Source: Tillandsia leiboldiana (taxonomy: Eukaryota; Streptophyta; Magnoliopsida; Poales; Bromeliaceae). Taken from it: a DNA stretch of 64,000 bases. The DNA lies in NCBI GenBank assembly GCA_029204045.2, contig CM055060.1:53839459-53903458 (forward strand), given 5' to 3'. Position 1 is the stretch's first letter, and each line of letters begins with the position of its first letter. Below the pieces are notes generated by a model, which saw nothing but the letters and a program-made list of their open reading frames with translations, had not been told where the DNA came from and ran no database searches. Shown here in pieces: positions 29,808 through 41,986 of the stretch. The position numbers were made by a program, and so were the translations under genes.

Positions 29808-32605
29808 GCAACACTATCGACGAGAAAAATAAAATTCAAATTTTTTTTTTTAACATTTCATTATATAGGATAATGGCGAAAAAAAAAAAAAAAAAAAACT
29901 AGAAATATTGAAATAGATTTTGGGTTTAGGGTTTTAGAATTTTAGGGTTTATTAGGGTTTAGAGTTTTTAAGGTGTTTAGGATTTTTAAGGTGGTTAGGG
30001 TTTTATGGTTTAGGAGTTTTAAGGTGGTTAGAGGTTTAGGAGTTTTAAGGTGTTTTGGGTTTTGGCTTTTGGGTTTTTAAGGTGTCTAGGGTTTAAGGTT
30101 TGAGGTTTTTAGTGCTTTAGGGTTTAGTAGGGTTTTTAGTGTTTTAGGATTTTATGGTTTAGGGTTTAGGAGTTTTAAGGTATTTTGGGTTTTGGGTTTT
30201 TAGTGTTTTAGTGTTTTAGGGTTTAGGATTTTTAGTGTTTTAAAGTTTTAGGGTGTTTAGGGTTTAGGGGTTTAGGGTTCTTAGGGGCTTTAGGGTTTAG
30301 AGTTTAGGGTGTTTAGGGTTTAGGGGTTTAGGGTTCTTAGGGGCTTTAGAGTTTAGGGTTTTTATGGTGTTTAGGGTTGGTTTTAGGGTTTAGGGTTTAG
30401 AGTATTTTGGGTTTAGAATTTTTAGGGTTTAGGGTTTAGGATTTAGGGTGTTTAGAATATTTAGGGTATTTAAGGTGTTAAGATTTTTAGTGTTTAGGGT
30501 TTTTAGGGTTTAGAGTATTTTAGGAGTAGGGTTTTAGGGTTTAGGATTTTATGGTCTAAGGTGTTTAGGATTTAGGGTGTTTAGAGGTTTAGAGGTTTAT
30601 AGTATTTAGGGTTTCCGAGTAGGGTTTTAGGATGTTTAGGGTGTTTTGGATTTAAGGGGTTTAGGGTGTTTAGGGGTTTAGGGGTTTAGAGTATTTAGGA
30701 TTTAGGGTGTTTAGGGTATTTAGGATATTTAGGATATTTAAGGTGTTAGGATTTTTAGTGTTTAGGATTTTTAGGGTTTATAGTATTTAGGGTTTAGGAG
30801 TAGGGTTTTAGGGTTTAGGATTTTATGATTTAAGGTGTTTAGGATTTAGGAGGTTTAGGGTGTTTAGAGGTTTAGAGTATTTAGGGTTTAGGAGTAGGGC
30901 TTTAGGGTTTTAGGATTTAGGATTTTAGGGTTTAGGATTTTAGGGTGTTTAGGGTTTAGGGGGGTTTAGAGTATTTAGGGTTTTAAGGTGTTTAGGGTTT
31001 AGGGTTTAGGGTTTTAGGACTTTAGGGTGTTTAGGAAGGTTTAGGGAACCCTAAACACACCCCTAAACCCTAACAACCCTAAACTCTAAAAACCCTAAAA
31101 CCAACCCTAAACACCCTAAAGCCCCTAAACTCTAAAAATCCTAAACCCTAAAGCCCCTAAACTCTAAAAATCCTAAAACACACCCTAAATCCCCTAAACT
31201 CTAAAACCCCTAAACACCCTGAAAACTCTAAACCCTAAACCCTAAAAAAAACTGTAAACCCTAAACTCTAAAACCCCTAAATCCTTAAAAAACCTTAAAC
31301 CCCCTAAACTCTAAACCCTAAATCCCTAAAAACCCTAAACCCCCTAAACTCTAAACCCTAAAAAAAACTGTAAACCCTAAACTCTAAAACCCCTAAATCC
31401 CTAAAAACCCTAAACCCCCTAAATCCCTAAAAACCCTAAACCCCCTAACCCTAAAATCCTAAACACCTTAAAAATCCTAAACCCTATACACCTTAAAAAA
31501 CCTAACCCTAAACCCTAAATCCCCCTAAAACCCTAAATCCTAAAACCTAAAATCCTAAAAACTCTACACCCTAAACCTAAAACCCTAAAACCAAGACACC
31601 CTAAACACCTTAAAAACCCTAAAGCCCTAAAACCCTAAATCCTAAAACCTAAAATCCTAAAAATCCTAAACCCTAAAAACCCTAAACATCTTAAAAACCT
31701 CAAACACCTTAAAAACCCTAAACCCTAAAATCCTAAACACCTTAAAAACCCTAAACACCTTCAAAACCCCAAACATCTTAAAACCCCCAAACACCTTAAA
31801 AATCCTAAACCCTAAACACCTTTAAAACTCTAAACCCTAAACACCTTTAAAACCCTAAACACCTTAAAAACTCTAAACCAAACACTAAACCCTAAAAAAA
31901 ACCCTAAACCCTAAACACCTTAAAAATCCTAAACCGTAAACCCTAAACACCTTAAAAATCCTAAACCCTAAACTTCCTAAACCTAAACATTAAAAACCCT
32001 AAAATTCTAAACCCCTAAACCCTAAAAACTCTAAATCCTAAAACCTAAACCCCAAAAACCCTAAAACCCTAAAAATCCTAAATTCTACAGCCTAAAATCC
32101 TAAAACCCTAACCCCCTAACCTAAACCCCCAACCCCTTAAACCTCTAAAACCTAAAACCCTAAAAACTCTAAACCCTAAAACCCTAAACACCTTAAACCC
32201 TAAAACCCTAAAACCCTAAACCCTAAACACCTTTAAAACCCTAAACCCTAAACACCTAAAATCCTAAACCCTAAATCCTAAACACTAAAAACCCAAAACA
32301 CCTTAAAAACCTTAAACCCTAAAACCCAAAACCCTAAACACTAAACACCTGAAAAACCCTAAACACCTTAAAAACCTTAAACCCTAAAACCCAAAACCCT
32401 AAACACTAAACACCTGAAAAACCCTAAACACCTTAAAAACCCCAAACCCCCCTAAACCCTAAACCCTAAAACTCTAAACCCAAATACCCAAATCTCTTTC
32501 AATCTTTGTAGTGTTTTTTTTTTCTTTCTCGCCATTATTCTATATAATGAAATGTTAAAAAAAAAAATTTTGAATTTTATTTTTCTCGTGGTTAAATTTA
32601 TTTCT
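29808..32605. repeat. Palindrome of degenerate telomere-like repeats
   Basis: From about 29925 to 31045 the plus strand is made of TTTAGGG-like units (GTTTAGGG, TTTTAGGG and shorter variants). At about 31045-31052 it switches to CCCTAAA-like units, continuing to about 32480. Outside the repeats the flanks are also inverted copies: ACGAGAAAAATAAAATTC, a poly-T/poly-A run and AACATTTCATTATATAG at 29808-29880 recur in reverse complement at about 32520-32605. The whole is thus one long inverted repeat of about 1.3-1.4 kb per arm. The units are too variable to be a functional telomere. Confidence 0.9.
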
Positions 32606-32685
32606 CCTGCAAATTTCTCTCGTGGATAATAAATCAACCTAAGTCTACCTTGACAAGTATAGCACAAGTAAATAGAGTTGGCCTA

Positions 32686-35600
32686 CTTGCTTTTGTTGTA
32701 CTCAAACTCAAATGTGTAAACAATCTTCTATTCAAACTTCCATCTGTTAAAGCAGCCATATTTATTCAACAGAAGAACCAAATGATCATGCGTACGCTCC
32801 GTGAACAAAGCAATCAAGTAGAGTACATCATTGATACTAGGCTGTTTTAGTGTAAATCCACTTAAGCTTCCTAATATAGTGTAACGACCCGGCCCACTAG
32901 CAATAATAACTCGTTGGGCCCAAACCACAGCCCAAAATGCTTAAGCCCAGTTATTATTACTAGTGTCCATGTCTCATATAAGCCCAATCACAATTCCATC
33001 CACATCCGATGTGGGACTATTAGGGGCGTCACAGACTCCCCCCGTTTAGGCCTGACGTCCTCGTCAGCCCAAACACACACACAGCAGCCCAAGATCACCA
33101 GGCGATGTGAGACTTGTCTCGCTAGCCCTGTCATCTAGACCCAGGCTCAGCCGAGACTCGCCGCACACTTCCGGCTGGTTATTGGCTCTGATACCAAATG
33201 TAACGACCCGGCCCACTAGCAATAATAACTCGTTGGGCCCAAACCACAGCCCAAAATGCTTAAGCCCAGTTATTATTACTAGTGTCCATGTCTCATATAA
33301 GCCCAATCACAATTCCATCCACATCCGATGTGGGACTATTAGGGGCGTCACATATAGGTTCTATGCACCTCATTCACAATATGACATGAGTGCAAGGATG
33401 CCCTAGAGACTGAGGTGCAAGCAGTATGGTTCTTATCAATTTTCAGATATTGACACCAACATATAAATATTAAGCCAACCAAAACGAAAAACCTAGAATT
33501 CATTTCACATTAATGCCATCCAATTAAGGTTTTATCCTAATTGTGATATAAGATGCTCTCTTCTCATACTACAGCAGATACTTATTTTTTCATCTTTTTT
33601 TCTCATTTCCACTGGGAAACTATTTTCTAGAAACTATAAAGATTAACCGATCCTCCTGTCTTTGACTAGGGTTTACATCCACATTAGAATGAAACTAAGC
33701 TCAAACTTAAATCGGCAATAATTTAGTTAACTATATTGGATCTTCTATAGAATAAGATAGTGGATATATATAGCTGATCAGTGAATAAGCTCTTTTGTAT
33801 TCTCTCAACAGCAGGATTCCAATTTATGAATCAAAGTTAACCGGCTAACTGACCTTGATGCTGTTGTTGATTGTTGGAAGAGGGGTGTAATTCCGCACCT
33901 GTTAAAATATAGCAAAATTAAATCAATCAACGATAGAAAAATGTATCATGAGCCAGAACAACACATGAAAGCATTATCCAAATTGTGTCAAAAAATAAAG
34001 AGATTTTTTTCAGTAAATTGATTTATTCATGCAGTCCAAAAAAGTCAAAGACTATCCTCAAATTCGCCGGTATTGATTTAATCCCTTGACTACCAGCTTC
34101 TTCCGACAGGCCCAGGGACCTCTAACCTTTTATTACAAGTAACAGCAATCAAAGATCTAGTCTTCTGTCGTTAATGATTGATATGACAGTCTGATATCAT
34201 CAATGTACCCTCCACTGAACAGAGCTCGTTTATTTGGTCTTCCATCTTAATCCCGTATCGATAAGAGTTTGATGGGGCATGTCTAATTCAATGCACAACA
34301 TCTCTGGAGACATTGATTATGTGAAATCCTGCTCTATTCAACCATAAGAGACCACGAGGATGCCAAATAAAAAATTTGAAGTTCAAGATAGCTGACAAAA
34401 CAGTTACAAAAAAATTTACAGAACTCCCACAGTATGGTGTCTGCTTCTGTACAAAAACAATTTTCCAATTACAAAAGCAATTTCCCAAGGAGGAACTTGC
34501 TCTTAGACCACCTCGATGCAAAATTCTAGATGAACTGTGATGCAATCCCATAATATACAATACATAATTTTACTTAGAAATCACAATAAGTTTCTTAAAG
34601 AAACCTCAAGATATTACAATTCTATCCCAGATCAAATAGCTAATCAAACAGCCCAGTCAGAAATTCAACAGAAAAGGAAGTAAGTATCACCATGTCAAGA
34701 AAAGCTAAAAGGCTATGATGTCATTCAGCTATTAATTGGTTTCGAATTAAAAAAAAAATGAAACTAACCAAGAGCATCGATATTGATATAATGATGTAGG
34801 TAAGCAGGATCGATAATTTTGGAAGCAATTACGGAAGGAAGAGGATTCTAGGTCAAATGTCTCAACATGCAATAGATGGACAGTCTGACTAGTTCCAACT
34901 TAAAATCTTCCACCAAAAGTCTAAAGACTCTTGTCAAATGCAATAACCTTCCAAGTCAGCTAGGGACAGCATTTGATCGATGAAAACAAAGTGAGGAAAA
35001 TGAGCATATGATTGGATGAATTAGTCAAGGTAAATCAGAGACTTACACAGAAATCCTGATATTCCACAATGTTGCCGGCATAATTTCGACTGACTATTAC
35101 CTTTAAAATGTACCTGCAAGGTCAAATGGATTAATTACTTCAGGAACAGGATATTGAAGATTATATGCTCATTGCCCATGTTACAGGGAAAAAGATATTT
35201 TCGTTTAAATAGCAGAAAGCCAATGTTAAAGCCCATGTTAAAATATAAGCCAAAACCAAGTAGCACAGAAAGCTTTGATCTGCTTGGTAGGTTTCTACTC
35301 TTAAAATGAGGATTAAAATTTTACCTTATTAAGTCTCATGTGAACATATATCTACATGTCTTGGATAATGACATCTATGATGTAACAGTTAGCAAGAAAT
35401 TGTGCTGATTTACATAGGAAATTGCAAAGCTGCTTTACCTGCAAATTCCAACAGCTACACAGTAGTCGAAACTGGGAACACTCCCAGCAATTAGCTTTGG
35501 CATAAACAAATGGGTTCATACAAGTACTTGATTCATCATGGGCTGACATCAGTTTTCTTGTTTGTAGGTGAATTAGCTAAACTTGATTGCAGGAATGCAT

Positions 35601-37580
35601 GATATAGGATCAGATTGTAAATCACGAGTAAAATTCTAATTGTGATCACTTTGTTTTTCCATGCGCAAATGTGGAGATATTACCACTCCACCATTCACTC
35701 CACCATTATGGAGCAGCTACCCCCTGGATAAAAGTATTTTTAAAATTCCTTTTAATACCAAAATCTGGCTTTTGCCTATTGCATAAAAAGTCAAGTGTAC
35801 TAACAACAACATATCATAAACTAAAGAACTCACACTGCATATTGATTAAGAAAGTCATCTATGTTAACACAAATATCGTCACAAGCATTCATATTTGAGA
35901 AGCTAGCAAGAATCTTGCAATCCTATGACTAGAAAATGGAAATGAGGTTTGACGAAAAACCACAGTGCGTTTTTTTTCCCCAAACAGATCTCTCAGAGTA
36001 ACTTGGTGAATCCGCATGCATGCAGCAAGTCCTTACCTCAGTCTCACATTTGTCCCATGATATGACTCATATGGCATTTCTACTGAAGAGAACTCGAATG
36101 GGTATTTTTTCTTTTCATAGATTTCACCGGAAACATCTAACTCATGCACTGCACATGAGAAGGGAACATTCAGGGTCTTGAAGCTGCCTCTCAAAACAAC
36201 CAACCAAAAGCTACTCGTCAAAGAATGAATACTCAATTATAATTGCCAACTTAATAGTTCGAATGTTAAATGACATACAGGAAAAACAACTGTTACCAGA
36301 GTGCATAGTTTATTGTTTTATCCTAGTTGATGTTTGTGATAGTGCCAAATCATTCCAATAAATATAGAACTTGATGAGTATAGGACTGGTTAGGTAGATA
36401 GCTTGCTTAGTGGAACAATAAGAATTACATGTTGATAACAAAAAAAACAAATAACAAAGTTTTCATAGTGTAAAATAACCATGCATGAGGGAGCAATAGG
36501 CTCTACGCATGGTTGTTTTTAGAAAAGGAAACAGAGGAGGCAATTAGTTCATCCAGAGAGCAGATAGGCTACACTATAGCATGCATATAAGAATGGAAAG
36601 CAATGGCGTGCACAACTAATGATTTTTTAGGATGATTTACAATTGACAGAATAATAACAGGTTTTAGGAGAATCTATGCCGCAAGTAATGAGTAATATCT
36701 AGCATAAGCACATTATCTTATTAGTAATGGTGCATAAATTTAGACAAGAGTTTCTAATGTTAGATATGAACTGCAGCTACTATAACACAAGAAATGCAGA
36801 AAATGAGCATGAAACAAATTGCAGAAAAAAGTAAATCTCAAAGCTAAAAAAAAATAGGCTAGAAAGATATTATTAATCCTCACGTAATACATCAGCAGGG
36901 TTATAAAGTAATAAAAAATGGACTAAGTTGAGCATGGAACTTGTACAAGCTTATGTCAAGGTAACTCACCAAGGGAGGTGAAGTCATAAAAATTGCCTCT
37001 GTCAAAATACAGCTCTGCAAGAAAAAAGTGCCAAATTAGTGAAGTGAAAAACAAGACGCACTCAATTATTTGCTAGTGCTCACTAAATGTACCACGTGCA
37101 AAACATCCAACTATTGGCTTTTAAACAAATAGTACAATAGCATTTTAATAAGCATTATGTCGAAAACAAATGCACGCAATATGATGGTCTAACAAAAACA
37201 TAGGGTACATACTGTTGGCACCAATAACACACACAACACAAAACACCACAATCCTTGGCCAAACTTACAAAGGGTTACCAATTTTAAATTTTAACGCATC
37301 TCAATCCTTTAAGTAGACTGAGAATGGACATGATTAATGAAGAAATAATTACACTACAGACCTACAAACAAGATGCAACTACTCTAATTAAACATGAAGA
37401 TGTCAATAAAGAGTCATGACAGTCACAATAAGATCGAAATAACACCAACTTCCATTATTAAAGTAACAAGGCTAGACCTGCATCTAAATTAATCAAACAA
37501 AGCATACCTATCTGACCAAGTAGTTCAATCTTAATACCAGTATGTTCGACCTTTTTTCCTTGAAAAGGTTCTATAGACAC
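32686..37580 (-). pseudogene. VPS26: VPS26 (retromer subunit) pseudogene, internal exons
   Basis: VPS26 is an arrestin-fold subunit of retromer, which recycles cargo from endosomes. Six exons read on the minus strand: 37580-37508 (VSIEPFQGKKVEHTGIKIEL), 37014-36970 (ELYFDRGNFYDFTSL), 36148-36037 (HELDVSGEIYEKKKYPFEF), 35113-35047 (YILKVIVSRNYAGNIVEYQ), 33898-33854 (VRNYTPLPTINNSIK) and 32743 to about 32686 (MEV-stop-IEDCLHI, then EFEYNKSK in a shifted frame). The first five join in frame. The sixth has a GGA-to-TGA stop and a one-T insertion. The first about 50 residues are absent, since KU70 intron sequence lies there, and the C-terminal half is missing at the telomere-like palindrome. A TRIM element sits between exons five and six. 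Confidence 0.85.
32880..33352 (-). mobile_element. TRIM (miniature LTR retrotransposon), 473 bp
   Basis: Two 154-bp direct repeats (32880-33033 and 33199-33352) appear identical. Read on the minus strand they start TGTGACGCCCC and end CGTTACA. A tRNA-Met primer-binding site (GCTCTGATACCA on plus, 33185-33196) adjoins the right repeat. A purine tract (minus-strand AAACGGGGGGAGTC, about 33034-33047) adjoins the left repeat. Target duplication TATAG is at 32875-32879 and 33353-33357. There is no coding capacity. It must have moved using enzymes supplied by another element, and it is recent. Confidence 0.92.
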
Positions 37581-38188
37581 CTGCAAGTCATAATTTTAAA
37601 CATATTTTAACACCCAATGTCATTGAAAGAAAAACTAGTTGATAGCAAATTAAGTATGATATCTCCCTAGGTACAAATCCTACAGCACATTAACACTAAA
37701 AAGAAATCCAGGTACCACAGAACCAAGAATGACTTCTTTACAAAAAAAAATCCAAGAAAGAATCCAAACCCAAGATTAAAGCACGTTAATAATATCCTTT
37801 TGTTGTATAAAACGATGATTCAAGAATCTGGTCTATATATATATATAGGAGCTAAACTGTAGTTTCCATATCTCTGTTCTACCAATTTATTTCAGAATAA
37901 ACATTTTATGAATGATACCACTTCAAATTCCAAGAAAACCAACCTTACGTGCAGGCTCCACTATAGCAACTATTCTATTTAAGGAAAACTTCGCATCTAT
38001 ATCGCTACTAATTTACAAAGTAGCACATTATATAGGATACAAATCCAACAACACATTACTTAAAAGAACATTGCATACAAGAAAACTCCAAGAATGGGTC
38101 GAAGAAGGAATCAAAACCGTAGACCACAACAGAAAACTGTTGACAAATCGAAAGATGATCCAAGAAATGAGAAAAGAAGGGAGCTCAC
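37581..38188 (-). repeat. Copy B of the KU70 intron, fused to VPS26
   Basis: Minus-strand copy of 7843-8117 plus 14044-14290. The retrotransposon is absent: the site at about 37915-37925 reads as an uninterrupted GGTATCATTC on the minus strand. Homology ends at about 37672 (GGATTTGTAC) and VPS26 intron sequence begins. Confidence 0.8.
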
Positions 38189-38419
38189 ATCCGTAGATAC
38201 AGGGGAGAACATCTTCGGGGACGCATCGACGAGGTACACGACCAACTCCTTAGAGGCTTCCTTTTCCTGCGTTAGAAACTACAACAAGAAGGCGATTAGG
38301 AAGGAGAAGGGTAAGGGATTCACCATTAGGGTTTCAGGAGCTCTACGATTGATTACCTGGTAGAACTCGTCATCGGAGTCGGAATCGTCTCGGAAGAAGC
38401 CCTCGGGGTTCAAATCCAT
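38189..38419 (-). pseudogene. KU70: KU70 exons 1-2, truncated (copy B)
   Basis: Exon 1 is 38419-38357 and exon 2 is 38266-38189, with the same splice sites as copy A. Exon 2 reads EKEASKELVVYLVDASPKMF; the Leu differs from copy A Ser. No exon 3 follows. Instead, VPS26 exons come next in the same direction, so any transcript would be a KU70-VPS26 chimera. Confidence 0.8.
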
Positions 38420-39457
38420 GGCGAGGGAGATGAGTAGAAGAGGCGAAATCTAACGATGGAGACGTTTCCCGCCGCGTGCGTGGTTGAATTTATAGGAAGG
38501 GAGAAGAGGAGCGCTTCCTTTCGTAAGAAGACTCTCGAAAATGATTTTTTTTTTTGTTTTTACGCCGCGTTATAGAGACGCGTGGGCCGCAAATGGACCG
38601 TAGCAGCTTATAATTTAAATTTAAAAAATGGTCGTGCTTCGGAAGTGTCCTTTTACTGCCTGAAAATACGATAATTGACCGTTGGGGGAGGTGGATTTGA
38701 AAGGGACCTACGACGGACAAATTAAAACAATTGGCCCGGTCTGAGTCCGTAAAATTTTCCGACCCGGTTTCAAAAAAAAATTTAAAAAAAATAAGAAAGA
38801 AATAGGAATAATTACCTATATAAATCCGGGTCGAATTTATACCAGAAATTTTTTAAAAAATCAAAATACTTATTTCACTCTAAAGCAAATAAGAAAAATT
38901 GGTGACGGTATAAGGGTATATTTGAAAAAAAAAAAGAGTTGAAATATTTCTTTTTATTCCAAACTTTTAAGGACAAATAAAAAAAATTGTGACGAAGAGT
39001 ATATTTAAAAGGGCAAAATAGTAATTTTATATAGATAACCGTTGTTCCTATTAGTTTATTAATAGAATTTAACTCTAAAGTATATTTAAAAGAACTTAAA
39101 ATGTTAAAAGAGTATTTTTAATATTAATCTTTGAATCTAACTTTAGATTATATTTTAAAAAATTTGTAACGCTAAAAAAATATTTTTAAAATTAAACTTC
39201 TAAACGTAATTAATAAGAAAATTTGAAATTTTTCAAAAAGATATAAGTAATTGCTATCATATTAGGTATAATACTTCATCTTTGTGACAAGCTATGTAAT
39301 TCTAAATATTTTTGACAAGATGAAGCATTCAAAACATCTAAGATAAATGAAATTAAATCAAAAGGTTGTAGATTGTTATAAATAAGTATCACTATTCAAT
39401 TCAGATGGTCCTCTAACTAAGTTTGCTCTTAGATCGAATATGAAAAGGCTGACATAC

Positions 39458-40151
39458 ATGGGTAGGGAGAGAAAGAGCACCTTGCCAGCAAACTATATCC
39501 TTTTTGGATACAAGAAGAACCACGCAGACAAACTGCAGTACCAACACCAAAAACTTCAAGCAATCTATTTCGGGAAGCCAATTCAAGGGATGGATCATGA
39601 GTTTGTGCAGTAGAGATATAAAATTGTGGGTATCCTGACAAATCTCTGTGTTGATGGTACATCCAATTTGATGCTTTTGTACTTGGAGGCACAAGTACCT
39701 GCAACATTATAGTCTAAACACGTTGGTTCCTGCTTAGTTAAGAGCACATACGTTTCAACAAGAATACATTATCATGATAATTCAGAGCTTTTCTAATCCA
39801 AGAAAACTTTCTTGTTCTTCCTTTCAATTGCTTCAGAAAACTTAATTTCTTTTTTCCAAAATGAAAGAAGATAATCAATGATAATCATGAATAGATTAAT
39901 CACATCTAAAAGACCGCTATGAGAATAGGAAAGGAACAGCAACTTTCTTGTTATTTCTTTTCATTATGTTATGAGTTCAAGAACCGACTCAAATTTTAAA
40001 TCAAATAGAAAGAAGCAGCTAATCAATGATCATTATGAATAGATCACTCGCATTAAAGAAAAACTACAATTAGAAACGAAACATTTGCCATACCTGATAT
40101 CTGAGGACACCACTAATGGCAGAGGGTGGATTCGCCTTGAGCTCTCCGATC
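39458..40151 (-). pseudogene. PHYLLO: PHYLLO exon 2 (partial) and exon 3, copy B
   Basis: The exon 2 remainder (40151-40094) codes IGELKANPPSAISGVLRYQ. Exon 3 (from 39700) is open: VLVPPSTKASNWMYHQHRDL, SGYPQFYIS, then GVGTAVCLRGSS. It has the two bases that copy A lacks. The donor is unclear: just after RGSS (near 39513) or at 39458. Exon 1, the promoter and the first two-thirds of exon 2 are missing, and no later exons follow; KU70 comes next. Confidence 0.75.
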
Positions 40152-41986
40152 TGAAAAATAGGCTTCTTAATTAGACGCATACCCCATCAACACACCTCAT
40201 GCTATTGGGTTGCTTCATCAGACTTCCAATGCATTGGCCGTCAAAAATCTGTGCATATAATAAGTGATCGCCCTTGCATGAAACAATTAAAAAGCATAAT
40301 TAAAAATCTAATAGCAATTTGCTAATCTCTGGAGTAAACACACGCAACACAAAAGTAGTACAGTACATCAAGCTCTTTTCTTACATTTCCTCACGATGCC
40401 CACGCCGGTATCCCAGATTTTCTGTCAGATTGAAATATCAGGTAGACGTTATTTATTTTACAGATTTTTTTTAGTAACGATGATACTGTGATATCAAACT
40501 TATTACAGTATGACCATTAGATGAACTATAATAACAAGGCACTAAGAGGGAGGAATTATACCAAAGATGTTTCCTTCGCACACTCGCTTTGAGATTATTA
40601 GGGCATAACACACCTCATCCAAGACCAATGCCTGCAAAATCTTAACAACGACCAACAAGAAATCGCTCAAAAGAATAAATAAGAAAGAAAATAAAAAAAA
40701 TAAAAGGATCAAGAACAAACCTTTTATAGTGGATTCAGAGCGGAGCCTCCTAGAATTCCTAATACAAAAACACAAAAAAGTAAGAATGGCTCGAATGCAA
40801 ACAAGAAAGTTAGAGGATAATATGAACCAAAAAGTTTCAGAAGCCCTTCTCCTCATCGTCACCCAATTTGCTTACCTAGTTTTACAACTATCCACAACTA
40901 GTATCTTGAAGCCTCCCAAATGGTGTTGTTTGGCAGTGATAATGGCATTCTTTCTCACGAATTAAACATGCGTCCAACAAAAGCTACACAACAACATAAT
41001 ATCAAAATGTTTAGAAAGTATTAGTCGGCAAATAATTACTCCAGAAGGGCATAGCTACTGTTCAAATAAAACTATGCATATATAACATTAGTGGCGAGCT
41101 AGATATAAGCCATTTTCTTCTATCATTCCTTCCTATCAAGTGGCGAAATTCAACCTTTTAACAAAGAAAACTTAGTCTTTGGTTCAAAAGACTAAAAATA
41201 TGCTTCATAATCAAACATACCATCAATATACCTAGTGCCATTTGGTTGCCATTTCATTGGTTTGGCAGATCCCAGCCCATGGGCCCCACTCAAAAGTCTG
41301 CACTAACAACGGCCTATAATCCCCAGTATGAAACAATTAACTAAATCAGTATTGAAATCTAAACCTGATTTGCTAATCTCTCAAGGGAACGCATACTAAA
41401 GTAATTAGAATAGTTATACACACCAACCTCTTTTCTTCACAACTCAACTGGGAATTGGATTGCGATGTTATTGCCTATATCCTACTTTTTCCATCTGATG
41501 GTTATACAAGTGCGAGATTTTTTATACTACTACATATTTCTTACTAATGGTCATACAGTGATATCAATTTTTATCATCGTATCACTTTAGACAGAATGTA
41601 ACAGCGTATTTAGTTAGATTAAGTATTATACCTAATATGATTAAAATTATACCTAAGATGTTCCTTTCATACTCGCGATCTCGACATGGGTTCATTAGAG
41701 CAGAGCACACTTCATTTGAGACCAATGCTGGCAAAATCTTCGCAACAACCATTTAAAAACTCCTTAAAAAAAACAAAAAAGAAACAAAAAAAAGGATTGA
41801 GATCGAACCTCTGATGTAGAATTCAGGGCAGTGCCTCTCACAGTTCCTAATTTTACAAACACATAACAATTAAACTGTATGCTTGGAATGGAAAAAACAG
41901 AAAGTAAGAGAAAAAGAGGAGCCCAAACCTTTCAGAACGCTTCTCCTTACTACCCCCCAATTCCTTTCTCGCTTCTTGGACACTAT
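40152..41986 (-). pseudogene. Copy B of the cwf21-like tandem fragments
   Basis: Reverse complement of 14806-15250 plus 25577-26957, without the 10.3-kb element. The empty site reads ACCATTAGTAAG (minus) near 41545-41560. At 41990-41930 the minus strand reads IADSVQEARKELGG. Splice-like CAG and GTAAG sites persist but frames are broken. Confidence 0.55.

Noticed and set aside
29920..32480. A functional internal telomere or true chromosome end
   Set aside because: Units are degenerate and the sequence continues on both sides with inverted unique flanks; not a terminal array.
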